A DNA stretch of 64,000 bases from Ekhidna lutea (GTDB lineage Bacteria; Bacteroidota; Bacteroidia; Cytophagales; Cyclobacteriaceae). Shown piece by piece: positions 6,189-15,187 of the stretch. Made by a program: the position numbers and the translations under genes. Every line of letters starts with the position of its first letter. Within the stretch, counting starts at the first letter, position 1. The notes below the pieces were generated by a model, which was not told the origin of the DNA, made no database searches, and saw only the letters and a list, made by a program, of their open reading frames with translations. Location of the stretch: the NCBI RefSeq assembly GCF_900188325.1, contig NZ_FZPD01000004.1, positions 502,501 through 566,500 on the forward strand. The letters are read 5' to 3'.

Positions 6189-8258
6189 ATGTCAAAAACA
6201 GCAACAGCACCCAAGAAGAAGAAAGAAACGGCGATAGACTGGAAAGAGATCGCGTTGAAAATGCTCATCTCCCGAGCGATGGACGATCTGGAGGAAAACA
6301 AGCTCGTTCCTGAGAAAAAAGTACTTTATCAGTTCTCCGCAAGAGGACACGAATTGGGACAATTAATATTGGCTCACCTTCTCGACAAACCGAAAGATTC
6401 AGCAAGTGCATATTATCGTTCTCGTCCACTTATGATCGGACTTGGGTTGTCGGTGGAAGATGCGCTTTCTGCACCGTTAACAAGATCCGGTGGCTACAGT
6501 GATGGACGAGATATTGGAGTAGTGTGCAACATGCCAAAATCTGACAGAGGATGTGTGGTTTTGCCCATGGCCGGTGATGTGGGTGCGCAATACACACCTG
6601 CGGTAGGTTGGGCACAGAGTATCGAGTACCATGCGAAGACACTAAAAAACAAAGAATACAAAGATTCCATTGCTGCCATTCTAGGTGGCGATGCATCAGT
6701 GGCTACCAATGGATTCTGGTCTGCGCTGACCATTGCCACAACACAAAAACTTCCTGTGCTCTTCTACATCGAGGATAATGGATATGGCATCTCGGTAACC
6801 AGCGAATACCAAACCCCGGGTAAAAACATTGCTGAGAACCTGGCTTCATTCAAAAACCTGGACATCTGGGACGGTAGCGGTACCGATCCTGAGGAAGCAT
6901 TTAAACTGCTAAAAGCAGGAACGGATCATGTGCGATCCAGAAAAGGACCTGCATTGGTGCGGCTGACCGTACCAAGGTTGAATGGTCACTCCTACCAGGA
7001 CAACCAGGCATACAAGGATGAAAAGCTTGTGAAAAAAGAACAGGCAAATGATCCTTTGAAAGCGATGAAAAAGATGTTCTCCGACAAAGAATGGAAAGCA
7101 CTGGAAAAAGAGGCACAGAAAATTGTAGACAAATCAGCAGAGGCAGCTCTTAATCGTCCACTACCTGATGCTTCTAAAATCAAAAAATACGTCTTCTCCG
7201 AGCCGGATGAGGTGCAGGAAATTGGCGGCATCCGTCCATCCAATCCAGAGTTCCCCGCCAGTAGCGAAGAACCGAATCCTGACAAACGAAGGATCAATAT
7301 TGGTGAGGCAATCAATCTGGCGTTGGACTATGAGCTGAAAACCAATCCGAAAGTATTAGTCTTTGGAGAAGATGTGGGAATGAAAGGTGGTGTGCATGCC
7401 GTGACTATGGGCTTACAAACGAAATACGGACAAGACCGTGTGTTTGACACCTCGCTTTCAGAAGAAGGAATCATTGGTCGGGCAGTAGGCATGGCCTATG
7501 CAGGGTTGATGCCGGTAGCAGAGATCCAGTTTAGAAAATATGCTGACCCGGCCATGGAGCAGCTCAACAACTGTGGAACCACACGCTGGAGAACCGCCAA
7601 TCGATTTGCAGCTCCGATTGTGGTACGGATGCCCGGAGGGTTTGCCAAAGTAGGTGACCCATGGCACTCAGTGACTAACGAGGTGATGTTTGCGCATGCC
7701 ATCGGCTGGCAGGTGGCCTTCCCGAGCAACGCACAAGATGCTGTGGGATTGATCCGTTCCGCTATGCGCTCGGACAATCCAACCATGTTCTTCGAGCATC
7801 GAAACCTGAACGACAACCGCTACGCCCGAAGACCATACCCGGGAGATGAATTTGTGGTGCCATTCGGAAAAGCGAACCTCCTCAGAGAAGGATCAGACAT
7901 CACCCTCGTGACCTGGGGTGCGATGTGCGAAGCTTGCGAAGGCGCAGTAGATGAAACACGTATATCAGCTGATGTGATTGACCTGCGAACCATTATGCCA
8001 TGGGATAAAGAAGCGGTGCTCAACTCCATTAAGAAAACGAATAAATGCCTAATCGTGCATGAAGATGCAATGACCGCAGGGTTTGGAGCGGAGATTGCTG
8101 CAGTGCTGGCTTCAGAAGGATTTAGCCATCTTGATGCTCCTGTTGAGCGAATTGCCATGCCGGATATCCCACTTCCACACAATGTGCCTTTGATGGAATC
8201 GGTAGTTCCGAATGCGGAAAGGATTGCTGAGAAAATGAAGGAGATTTTGGCGTTTTAG
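6189..8258 (+). CDS. 2-oxoisovalerate (branched-chain 2-oxoacid) dehydrogenase E1, alpha and beta fused
   Basis: This is the thiamine-diphosphate-dependent E1 component, 689 residues, which decarboxylates branched 2-oxoacids and reductively acylates the E2 lipoyl group. Residues about 1-330 are the alpha subunit, with the ThDP motif GGDASVATNGFW starting at 166 and ending in IEDNGYG. Residues about 370-689 are the beta subunit (FGEDVG, FDTSLSEEGIIG, EIQFRKYADP, WGAMCEACE). The fusion is the normal arrangement in many Bacteroidota and is not a frameshift product. No dedicated E2 or E3 lies nearby; the Lpd at 28783 could serve as E3. The start is the ATG at 6189, just after TTAGCGCCCCC. Confidence 0.93.
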   Translation: MSKTATAPKKKKETAIDWKEIALKMLISRAMDDLEENKLVPEKKVLYQFSARGHELGQLILAHLLDKPKDSASAYYRSRPLMIGLGLSVEDALSAPLTRSGGYSDGRDIGVVCNMPKSDRGCVVLPMAGDVGAQYTPAVGWAQSIEYHAKTLKNKEYKDSIAAILGGDASVATNGFWSALTIATTQKLPVLFYIEDNGYGISVTSEYQTPGKNIAENLASFKNLDIWDGSGTDPEEAFKLLKAGTDHVRSRKGPALVRLTVPRLNGHSYQDNQAYKDEKLVKKEQANDPLKAMKKMFSDKEWKALEKEAQKIVDKSAEAALNRPLPDASKIKKYVFSEPDEVQEIGGIRPSNPEFPASSEEPNPDKRRINIGEAINLALDYELKTNPKVLVFGEDVGMKGGVHAVTMGLQTKYGQDRVFDTSLSEEGIIGRAVGMAYAGLMPVAEIQFRKYADPAMEQLNNCGTTRWRTANRFAAPIVVRMPGGFAKVGDPWHSVTNEVMFAHAIGWQVAFPSNAQDAVGLIRSAMRSDNPTMFFEHRNLNDNRYARRPYPGDEFVVPFGKANLLREGSDITLVTWGAMCEACEGAVDETRISADVIDLRTIMPWDKEAVLNSIKKTNKCLIVHEDAMTAGFGAEIAAVLASEGFSHLDAPVERIAMPDIPLPHNVPLMESVVPNAERIAEKMKEILAF

Positions 8259-8261
8259 GTG

Positions 8262-8969
8262 ATGAAAGGTTATTTCTGGATTTTTCTCAAAGTTTTATCT
8301 ATCCTCTTAGTGGCTGTTTTTATATTTCGTTTCATTAGAAAACCAAATAGCGAAATTGAGTTTAGAAAGGCCCATATTGCAAATGAAATCGGCTATGATA
8401 ATTTTTTAGAAAATCTGTCGCTTATCCTTCCTGAAGAACTGTCTGACTACAATGAAAACTTGATATATAAATCTGAAAGCCTTTTGTTGTTTCAAGCTGA
8501 ATTTAGCGATCGAATAAGAATTATCCTTCATAATAAGCCTGAAAAAGAAGTTCAAACAATTTTCCCCTTTTTATCAGAGAATGTAAACTTACATTTTCAA
8601 AAGTTAATGAATGGTGGTGATGGTTCTATTGATCAGACTGAACTAACTTTTGTAAATATTGAAGGGTTTAACAAACTGTTGAACGAAAAGGAAGTTTGTA
8701 ATAGTAAGTCAATAATTGAGGAGTTTTTCGAATTGAGAAGTTTAGGTGGTACACCACATGAAGTGCTAACAGATTTCGAATCGCTAAACAAAACTCAGCA
8801 TAAAAGATTGGCATCACAGTATTACAATGAAAATTCTAATTTAGGAGATACAATAGTTATGATTAGATTCAAAAGTGAGGTCGACAACAAATCCAGAATT
8901 TGCCAGTATGGATTCCTTTTTGATTCATGCGAAGTAGATAAAATTCAATTTACCTGTCTAGAAGAATAG
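8262..8969 (+). CDS. membrane-anchored hypothetical protein
   Basis: The product is about 235 residues. An N-terminal membrane helix (about residues 4-22) is followed by a soluble, charged domain rich in Asn, Glu and Phe, with no recognised motif. I prefer the ATG at 8262 over a GTG at 8259, which directly abuts the E1 stop. It starts only 3 bp after the E1 gene, so it may be read through from it. Its lower GC content and codon use differ visibly from the E1 gene, which hints at a different origin (inference). Confidence 0.75.
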   Translation: MKGYFWIFLKVLSILLVAVFIFRFIRKPNSEIEFRKAHIANEIGYDNFLENLSLILPEELSDYNENLIYKSESLLLFQAEFSDRIRIILHNKPEKEVQTIFPFLSENVNLHFQKLMNGGDGSIDQTELTFVNIEGFNKLLNEKEVCNSKSIIEEFFELRSLGGTPHEVLTDFESLNKTQHKRLASQYYNENSNLGDTIVMIRFKSEVDNKSRICQYGFLFDSCEVDKIQFTCLEE

Positions 8970-9013
8970 ACTCCCTCAAAAGTCAGATTTGGACATCTAC
9001 ATTAGTTAACCGC

Positions 9014-9039
9014 GGTGGTTCGTGTCCTCACGAACCACC
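9014..9039. repeat. REP-like hairpin 1
   Basis: GGTGGTTCGTG (9014-9024) and CACGAACCACC (9029-9039) form a perfect 11-bp stem with loop TCCT. It sits just beyond the stop of the truncated transposase copy. The core GGTTCGTG/CACGAACC is shared with the hairpins at 9393 and 9987. Confidence 0.85.
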
Positions 9040-9044
9040 CTTAT

Positions 9045-9380
9045 TCAAAACTCCTCACCAGCATGTTTTAAGAAGTTAAACCTATCATCCCCATGCTCAT
9101 AAAAAGAGGCAGATGAATACATATACTCACTTGGCTCACTAACCAAAATCCAATCCTTGGCTATTGGGTTTTCATGGATGTAATTCAGCTTTTGATACGC
9201 TACTTCAGGGCTGTAAAGTTCAATCGCCATTGAGTCTCTTTGCCAAAACTCATATCTCTTATTCCTTGCGTCGACTTTAAACTTTTGCAGTTCGTTCTCT
9301 TTAAGCATTTTCTTAAACTCATGAGCCGTGTACTTCAAGAAAGATCCGAAAGGTGTCTCTTTTCCACTTAGAGAATTCAT
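9045..9380 (-). pseudogene. truncated RAYT transposase copy (C-terminal 111 residues)
   Basis: This fragment encodes residues 71-181 of the transposase at 9423-9968 with two changes (Ser to Arg, Ser to Ile). It keeps the catalytic-type Tyr region (LNYIHENP) but lacks the HUH motif and the whole N-terminal half. An open frame runs back to 9416 through the REP hairpin, but those extra residues are translated hairpin and not transposase. It is a by-product of the 378-bp duplication and should be inactive. Confidence 0.88.
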
Positions 9381-9392
9381 TCTCTCACCGCC

Positions 9393-9416
9393 GTGGTTCG
9401 TGTCCTCACGAACCAC
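9393..9416. repeat. REP-like hairpin 2
   Basis: GTGGTTCGTG (9393-9402) and CACGAACCAC (9407-9416) form a 10-bp stem with loop TCCT. This is the duplicated twin of hairpin 1 and lies between the truncated and complete transposase copies. Confidence 0.85.
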
Positions 9417-9422
9417 CCTTAT

Positions 9423-9968
9423 TCAAAACTCCTCACCAGCATGTTTTAAGAAGTTAAACCTATCATCCCCATGCTCATAAAAAGAGGCAGATGAATACAT
9501 ATACTCACTTGGCTCACTAACCAAACTCCAATCCTTGGCTATTGGGTTTTCATGGATGTAATTCAGCTTTTGATACGCTACTTCAGGGCTGTAAAGTTCA
9601 ATCGCCATTGAGTCTCTTTGCCAAAACTCATATCTCTTATTGCTTGCGTCGACTTTAAACTTTTGCAGTTCGTTCTCTTTAAGCATCTTCTTAAACTCAT
9701 GAGCCGTGTACTTCAAGAAAGATCCGAAAGGTGTCTCTTTTCCACTTAGAGAATTCATTCTCCAAATCAAGTGGATATGATTAGGCATAATAACAAAACC
9801 GAAAACGTCTATTAATGTCTTTTTAGAGAGGTATGACAAAGAGTCTGTAATTATTTCTTTGAACTTGTCACCACTCAAAAGATGTAGCCAATTGTGAATC
9901 GTTGCAGTCCAGAAATAAATTTTTCCTATTTCAGTATAGGAGGCTCTTGGTTGTTGGAAGTAATTCAC
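9423..9968 (-). CDS. REP-associated tyrosine transposase (RAYT, Y1_Tnp family)
   Basis: This 181-residue protein is of the single-strand DNA Y1 HUH transposase family. The HUH motif is H64-I-H66 in VIMPNHIHLIW, and the expected catalytic Tyr is Y137 in LNYIHENP. RAYTs are domesticated relatives of IS200/IS605 TnpA that act on REP hairpins. Here three matching hairpins flank the gene (9014, 9393, 9987), and the third is in inverted orientation. The length is normal and the frame intact, so it could be active. It is transcribed away from the secreted-protein genes at 10136. Confidence 0.93.
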   Translation of the reverse strand: MNYFQQPRASYTEIGKIYFWTATIHNWLHLLSGDKFKEIITDSLSYLSKKTLIDVFGFVIMPNHIHLIWRMNSLSGKETPFGSFLKYTAHEFKKMLKENELQKFKVDASNKRYEFWQRDSMAIELYSPEVAYQKLNYIHENPIAKDWSLVSEPSEYMYSSASFYEHGDDRFNFLKHAGEEF

Positions 9969-9986
9969 TAAATAAATTTAAGAAAG

Positions 9987-10010
9987 AAGGTTCGTGAAGA
10001 CACGAACCTT
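9987..10010. repeat. REP-like hairpin 3 (inverted orientation)
   Basis: AAGGTTCGTG (9987-9996) and CACGAACCTT (10001-10010) form a perfect 10-bp stem with loop AAGA. Read on the other strand its loop is TCTT, close to TCCT of hairpins 1 and 2, so it is the inverted partner as in BIME pairs. It lies 19 bp upstream of the transposase start. A further degenerate repeat-like word (CCTGAACTTGTTTCAAG, about 10043-10059) follows. Confidence 0.85.
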
Positions 10011-10135
10011 GGCGAGAGATTTGATATATCATAGAAAGTCACCCTGAACTTGTTTCAAGTGCAACCGGCAGCTGAGTAGTTTTTGATACTAAAATTGGCT
10101 AACTTCATTTAGAGTTCAATCATAAATCACCCATC

Positions 10136-11314
10136 ATGAAAACGCTACTCACTCCAATCCTTCTCGGGCTTACGCTATCTGTTAGTGCCCAAACGATCCG
10201 CATTGTTGATAATAATTCCAATGCTCCAACGGGGGATAATGTATACGCCACATTGCAAGCAGCTGCTGATGCAGCCTCGGCAGGAGATTCCATTTATATC
10301 CAGCCAAGCCCAACTACTTACGGAAGTATTGTTGTGGAAAAAGAATTACACTTAATTGGCATTGGATTCAATCTCACTAAAGATTTACCCCATTCTTCGA
10401 GGATTACAAACATTACTCTAAGATCAAATTCAGACAATACTGAAAATGCTTCTAATAGCACAATTACAGGGCTTCATTTATCTAATATTTATCTTACCAG
10501 GAACACCAACGGAGGACCTGTTTTTACGCTTGATGCTGTGTCCATTCATAATAATCTCATCACTTCGATTACCTGGCAAACATCGGGATCTAATACAATC
10601 CCTGTTACAAACATGGTCATTTTCGATAATCAAATTACGAGTGGGATCACTTTCCAGCGAGAAGTAGATGGGGTGATTATTCGAAATAATTTATTGCAAG
10701 GCCTAACCACATTTGAATCTTCAAATCCCAACAATGCTTTTATACAAAATAATATTATTCTATCGGGGATTAGAAAATACTCAGAGGGTGACGTGCTAAT
10801 CATTCAAAACAATAATTTCATTGGTCAAAATGGATCAAACAATGCATTTTCTACGATAATGCTTGACGCACTGGTCTCAAATAATATTTTTTATGGTAGA
10901 ACACCAAGTCTCGCTTCCGGTGGTGGAAGCACATCTACTAATTTTCAGCGTAATGTGTTCGATAACAACCTATCATTTGAAACGGGAAATAACGAATTAC
11001 CCCCTTCTGGTGGTGGAGTGAGTAATTCAGGAAATGCCAATAACCTTGAAGGCATTTCACCTGATTTTAATGGGACAATACCTGTATTAAACACCTGGTC
11101 CTCATCATACGACTTTAGTCTCGATCCCACATCAGCAGCAGTAGATGCAGGTAGTGACGGCTCAGATATTGGCATTACTGGTGGACCTTACCCTATGACT
11201 CCAAACTTTTCTTTGAAGACTTCAAGCCTTCCTACCATTGAATCGTTCAATGTTTCCACGGTGATCAATCCCGATGACGATCTGGACGTAAGTGTGCAGG
11301 CTAAGTCCAACTAG
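10136..11314 (+). CDS. secreted right-handed beta-helix protein
   Basis: The signal peptide (MKTLLTPILLGLTLSVSAQ) is followed by about 370 residues with many short Asn-rich strands (VIFDNQITSGI, VIIRNNLLQGL, FIQNNIILSGI). These are typical of parallel beta-helix folds found in polysaccharide-active or adhesive proteins. No catalytic signature is visible. It ends without a recognisable type IX sorting domain. It lies 8 bp upstream of the large PKD protein and is probably co-transcribed, so the two may act together at the cell surface (inference). Confidence 0.85.
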   Translation: MKTLLTPILLGLTLSVSAQTIRIVDNNSNAPTGDNVYATLQAAADAASAGDSIYIQPSPTTYGSIVVEKELHLIGIGFNLTKDLPHSSRITNITLRSNSDNTENASNSTITGLHLSNIYLTRNTNGGPVFTLDAVSIHNNLITSITWQTSGSNTIPVTNMVIFDNQITSGITFQREVDGVIIRNNLLQGLTTFESSNPNNAFIQNNIILSGIRKYSEGDVLIIQNNNFIGQNGSNNAFSTIMLDALVSNNIFYGRTPSLASGGGSTSTNFQRNVFDNNLSFETGNNELPPSGGGVSNSGNANNLEGISPDFNGTIPVLNTWSSSYDFSLDPTSAAVDAGSDGSDIGITGGPYPMTPNFSLKTSSLPTIESFNVSTVINPDDDLDVSVQAKSN

Positions 11315-11322
11315 GAGGAGCT

Positions 11323-14300
11323 ATGAAAAGAATAGTTTACTCGATACTATTCCTGCTTTCCTTTAGCTGGGGATTTGCACAAGCAGATATTGTAGCCGCC
11401 GAATACTTCATTGATGAAGACCCTGGACTTGGTATGGGTACACCTTTTCCGGTATCAATCACTCAAGGCCAGTCTATTGATCTAAACTTCACCATAGCCA
11501 CTTCATCTATGGGCTTGACCAATGGTGTACATGTCCTCGGGATTAGAATACAAGATGAAAATGGTGATTGGAGTTTGCATGAAAGAAGATTGTTTTACAT
11601 TCAACCCAATTCGAGTGTAAGTAATCCACCACCTGCCGATATAAACACAGTGGAATATTTTATTGATGAAGACCCTGGAGTTGGTAACGGTATAACGCTA
11701 TCTGGAAGCGGGCCTACTATAGACGTAAATGATATTGTGGATATAGCCGCCCTTTCTGATGGTTTTCATATCATTGGTGTTAGAGCCAGAAATACGGATT
11801 TTCTGTGGGGTTTTGCTGAAGTCAGGGCTTTTTATATCCAGGATCTGGATGCACTAACTCCTGCTGATCCTGCTGAAATATCAGCTGTTGAATATTTTAT
11901 TGATGAGGATCCTGGACAAGGAAATGGTACAGACATTCCTGTCACTCAAAGCTTGAGTATTGACATTACTGAAGCATTGTCAATTGCTGCCATCGAAAAT
12001 GGATTTCATACAGTTTCCGTGAGAGCCAAGAATACAGATGAGCAATGGGGAATGGCGGAGACCAGAGTTTTTTTCATTCAGGAAATTAATAATACTACTA
12101 ATGAGATTTCTCCAATTGCTGCAATGGAATATTTCATCGATGAAGATCCCGGGACAGGCAATGGCATTCCTATTGATATTACTTCAGGGACACTCATAGA
12201 TATCACCAGTATTCAGCTTGAATTGGTGGACAGCTACCCAATTGGTACGCACACAATGACAATCCGAGCACAAGATGCGAATGGTAGATGGGGATTTGGA
12301 GAAACACGTGAATTCATGATTGACGGAGATTGTCCGATAGCCAATTTTGATATCCTGGCTGCTTGCGTAGGTGAAACAATTAGTCTGACAGATCAGAGTA
12401 CAGGAATTCTAGGTGATGCTTCTTACAAATGGTATGCTGACGGAGTAGAAATAAGCACCTTTGAAGGTGACATCAGTCATATTTTTGATAGCCCCGGATT
12501 ACACACATTTTCTTTGGCCATACAAAATGGTGCAGTTTGCACTGACAGCACGGGGCAGGAAATAACCGTCAAACCTGAACCATTTGTTACCTTCAGTGCA
12601 GAACCGGTGATCGTCGGATCAGAGACCATCTTTGAAGTGGAACAGTTCAACGTAGATACGGCTGCCACATGGTCGTGGGACTTTGAAACCGATGGAGTTA
12701 TTGACGCAACAACTAAAGAGAATACAACATTTACTTTTCCAGCAATTGGTGACTATACCACCACTCTAACTGTATCAGATGGAGCAGGATGCGAGACCAC
12801 ATTCTCCAAAGTAATCAAAGTCATTTCAGATGGCAGTGACCCGACCGCAAATTTTAGTACAGATGCGTCATGTGTTGGCATTGTTGCCACATTTCAAAAC
12901 ACGTCAATCAACATGCCAATTGGATCTACTTTTGAGTGGGATTTTGATGAGGATGGAGTAGCAGATGCTACCACAGAAGATGCTACCTATACATTTGCTT
13001 CCATCGACACATTTGAGGTCAGCCTTACAGTAACTACTCCTGATACTGAAGTATTTACTGAATCCAAAGAGATAATTATCAGCTCTGCTCCTACTGCTGA
13101 TTTTAACGCAATTCTTGCATGTGCTGGAGAGACAATTAACCTGGTCGATCAAAGTAGTGGTCTTACGAATGATTCTTCCTACGTATGGTATGCTGATGGT
13201 GAGGAAATAAGTACTACCATCGGTGATGTTACCCATGCTTTTAATACCTCGGGCCTACATACTATCTCCTTGGTAGTACAAAATGGGACTTGCGCAGATA
13301 GTGTCGGTCTTGAAGTGGATATCAAGCCTCAACCATTTGTAGCTTTTAGTGCAGAACCGGTAATCGTCGGATCAACAACAGTTTACGAGGTAGAATTATT
13401 AAACGTAGAATCAGATGCATCATGGTCGTGGGATTTTGAAACAGATGGAGTGATTGATGCAACGACTGAAGAGAATACAACATTTACGTTTCCTGCAATC
13501 GGTGAATATAATACCACGCTAACCATCTCCAATGGAGAAGGATGTGAAACCACATTTTCAAAATTGATAAAAGTTCTATCAGATGGAAATGATCCTGAAG
13601 TAGATTTCACTACAGATGCTTCTTGCCTCGGCATAGAGGCTTCCTTTCAAAATCTATCAACCAATATCCCTGGTGGATCTACTTATGAGTGGGATTTTGA
13701 TGGAGATGGAACGGTCGATGCTACTTCCGAAGATGCACTTTATACATACTCAACAGAAGGCACCTATCAAGTCAGCCTTACCATTACCACTCCTGATACA
13801 GAAGTCCTAACTGAAACGAAGGAGGTCGATATAGATGCAGCTCCTACTGCTGATTTTGATGTCCTCCTTGCCTGTGTCGGAGAGGAAATAAACCTGATCG
13901 ATCTAAGCAGCGGGCTTGCGTCAGATGCGTCTTATAAATGGTATGCGGATGGTAATAAGATTAGCACGGATGCAGGAGATATTACTCACGTTTTCAATAG
14001 CTCGGGTCTTCACACGTTTGCGTTGGTTGTTCAAAACGGAGCTTGCGCTGACAGCACTGGAGTTGAAGTAGAGATTAAGCCTGAACCATTTGTGGTATTT
14101 AGCGCTGAATCAGTTGTTGTTGGGTCACCTACTATCTTTGATGTCGAACTATTCAACGTAGATTCCACAGCATCCTGGTCCTGGGATTTTGAATCAGATG
14201 GTGTTATAGATGCCACAACCAAAGAAGAAACGACATTTACATTTCCTACTGCCGGAGAATACACAACCACACTTACTATTTCAGATAATCAAGGTTGTGA

Positions 14301-15105
14301 AACCACATTCTCTAAAATTGTAGAAGTACTTGAAAGTGGAAGCGGCCCTTCGGTGGACTTTACCACTGATGCCTCATGCGTAGGAATCGAGGCTAATTTT
14401 CAAAACACCTCCTTGAACATTCCAGATGCATCAACTCACGAATGGGATTTTGATGGAGATGATGTCACAGATGCCACCACTGAGAATGCTTTATTCACCT
14501 ATTCCACCAGTGGTACTTATCAGGTAAGTCTTACAATAACCACTCCTGACGCAGAAGTTTTACAAGAATCAAAGGAGGTTCAAGTAGATTCTTCCCCGAT
14601 TGTTGATTTTGATTTCACGTATGAAACAGATTTATTCGAAAGCGCAAATGTTAGTTTTATCAACCTATCAGAGGGATCAGGAGTAGATTTTTTGTGGGAT
14701 TTTGCAAGTGAAGGAACCTCTACAGCAATCAGCCCTGATTTTTCTTTTGAAGATTATGAAGGCAAAACATATACTATTTGCTTAACCGCTACTAATCAAT
14801 GTCCTGAGGTTATGGTTTGTAAAGATGTAGTTTTCACCATTACTGGACTGGAGCTTCTGAAATCATTCGGCATTAGTCTATATCCAAATCCAAGTAATGG
14901 TCATGTCAATTTAGATTTTGGAATGGCAAATGATGATAACTATCAAGTGGAAATTATGGACCTAACTGGTAAGATTTTCTATGATCGATCCTTAAATAAT
15001 ACCTCTGAAAAATTATTCGAATTGCCTCGATTACAGAGTGGGACCTATTTGGTAATTGTACGTTCAGAATCCTTCACTGCGCAGGAAAAATTAATTATTC
15101 GGTAG
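11323..15105 (+). CDS. large secreted PKD-repeat protein with type IX secretion C-terminal domain
   Basis: This is a 1260-residue modular surface or secreted protein. After the signal peptide (1-19) come four modules built round EYFIDEDPGxGxG, starting near residues 27, 110, 190 and 269. Next are three tandem super-repeats of about 250 residues, starting near 338, 589 and 842. Each pairs a Cys-containing Ig-like unit (ADFD..ACxGE) with PKD domains (WSWDFETDGVIDATT). A last PKD-like unit and a T9SS type A sorting domain (SLYPNPSNG...GKIF...GTYLV) form the final 80 residues. The acidic loops suggest calcium binding. It is probably an adhesin or matrix protein; no enzyme domain was seen. Confidence 0.93.
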   Translation: MKRIVYSILFLLSFSWGFAQADIVAAEYFIDEDPGLGMGTPFPVSITQGQSIDLNFTIATSSMGLTNGVHVLGIRIQDENGDWSLHERRLFYIQPNSSVSNPPPADINTVEYFIDEDPGVGNGITLSGSGPTIDVNDIVDIAALSDGFHIIGVRARNTDFLWGFAEVRAFYIQDLDALTPADPAEISAVEYFIDEDPGQGNGTDIPVTQSLSIDITEALSIAAIENGFHTVSVRAKNTDEQWGMAETRVFFIQEINNTTNEISPIAAMEYFIDEDPGTGNGIPIDITSGTLIDITSIQLELVDSYPIGTHTMTIRAQDANGRWGFGETREFMIDGDCPIANFDILAACVGETISLTDQSTGILGDASYKWYADGVEISTFEGDISHIFDSPGLHTFSLAIQNGAVCTDSTGQEITVKPEPFVTFSAEPVIVGSETIFEVEQFNVDTAATWSWDFETDGVIDATTKENTTFTFPAIGDYTTTLTVSDGAGCETTFSKVIKVISDGSDPTANFSTDASCVGIVATFQNTSINMPIGSTFEWDFDEDGVADATTEDATYTFASIDTFEVSLTVTTPDTEVFTESKEIIISSAPTADFNAILACAGETINLVDQSSGLTNDSSYVWYADGEEISTTIGDVTHAFNTSGLHTISLVVQNGTCADSVGLEVDIKPQPFVAFSAEPVIVGSTTVYEVELLNVESDASWSWDFETDGVIDATTEENTTFTFPAIGEYNTTLTISNGEGCETTFSKLIKVLSDGNDPEVDFTTDASCLGIEASFQNLSTNIPGGSTYEWDFDGDGTVDATSEDALYTYSTEGTYQVSLTITTPDTEVLTETKEVDIDAAPTADFDVLLACVGEEINLIDLSSGLASDASYKWYADGNKISTDAGDITHVFNSSGLHTFALVVQNGACADSTGVEVEIKPEPFVVFSAESVVVGSPTIFDVELFNVDSTASWSWDFESDGVIDATTKEETTFTFPTAGEYTTTLTISDNQGCETTFSKIVEVLESGSGPSVDFTTDASCVGIEANFQNTSLNIPDASTHEWDFDGDDVTDATTENALFTYSTSGTYQVSLTITTPDAEVLQESKEVQVDSSPIVDFDFTYETDLFESANVSFINLSEGSGVDFLWDFASEGTSTAISPDFSFEDYEGKTYTICLTATNQCPEVMVCKDVVFTITGLELLKSFGISLYPNPSNGHVNLDFGMANDDNYQVEIMDLTGKIFYDRSLNNTSEKLFELPRLQSGTYLVIVRSESFTAQEKLIIR

Positions 15106-15134
15106 TTTGACTTAATTTGATCATCTCAGAAAAG

Positions 15135-15146
15135 TTCGCCCCAAAA
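15135..15146 (+). promoter_or_regulatory. candidate LytTR site upstream of the LytTR gene
   Basis: TTCGCCCCAAAA lies 42 bp before the start codon at 15188. It matches the two TCACCCCAAA repeats at 15976-16006 in 9 of 10 core bases. Only one clear copy is seen here, so autoregulation is possible but less supported than the downstream pair. Confidence 0.35.
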
Positions 15147-15187
15147 GTTCTTATTTTATAATCTAAAGAAAATGCATCTTTACTGGC

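Larger units (their letters stand above)
9009..9762. repeat. 378-bp tandem duplication carrying the transposase 3' end and a REP hairpin
   Basis: Bases about 9009-9384 recur at 9387-9762 with an offset of exactly 378 bp. I see only a handful of mismatches (for example aaaatccaatcc/aaactccaatcc and ttattcc/ttattgc). Each unit contains one REP hairpin plus the last 111 codons of the RAYT gene. The left boundary lies at the REP hairpin and the right boundary just beyond the codon for Met71 of the transposase. The near identity means the event is recent. Confidence 0.92.

Noticed and set aside
6430-8182. Several open frames of 69-120 codons antisense to or out of frame with the branched-chain E1 gene
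   Set aside because: They are shadows of a GC-richer coding gene, with no start context, no domains and compositions typical of antisense frames.
6189-8258. Frameshift or assembly fusion joining E1 alpha and beta
   Set aside because: The frame is continuous across a normal linker, and fused E1 proteins are known in this phylum.
9045-9416. A second complete transposase gene
   Set aside because: The extra N-terminal residues are translated from the REP hairpin, and the HUH half is missing, so it is a duplicated fragment.
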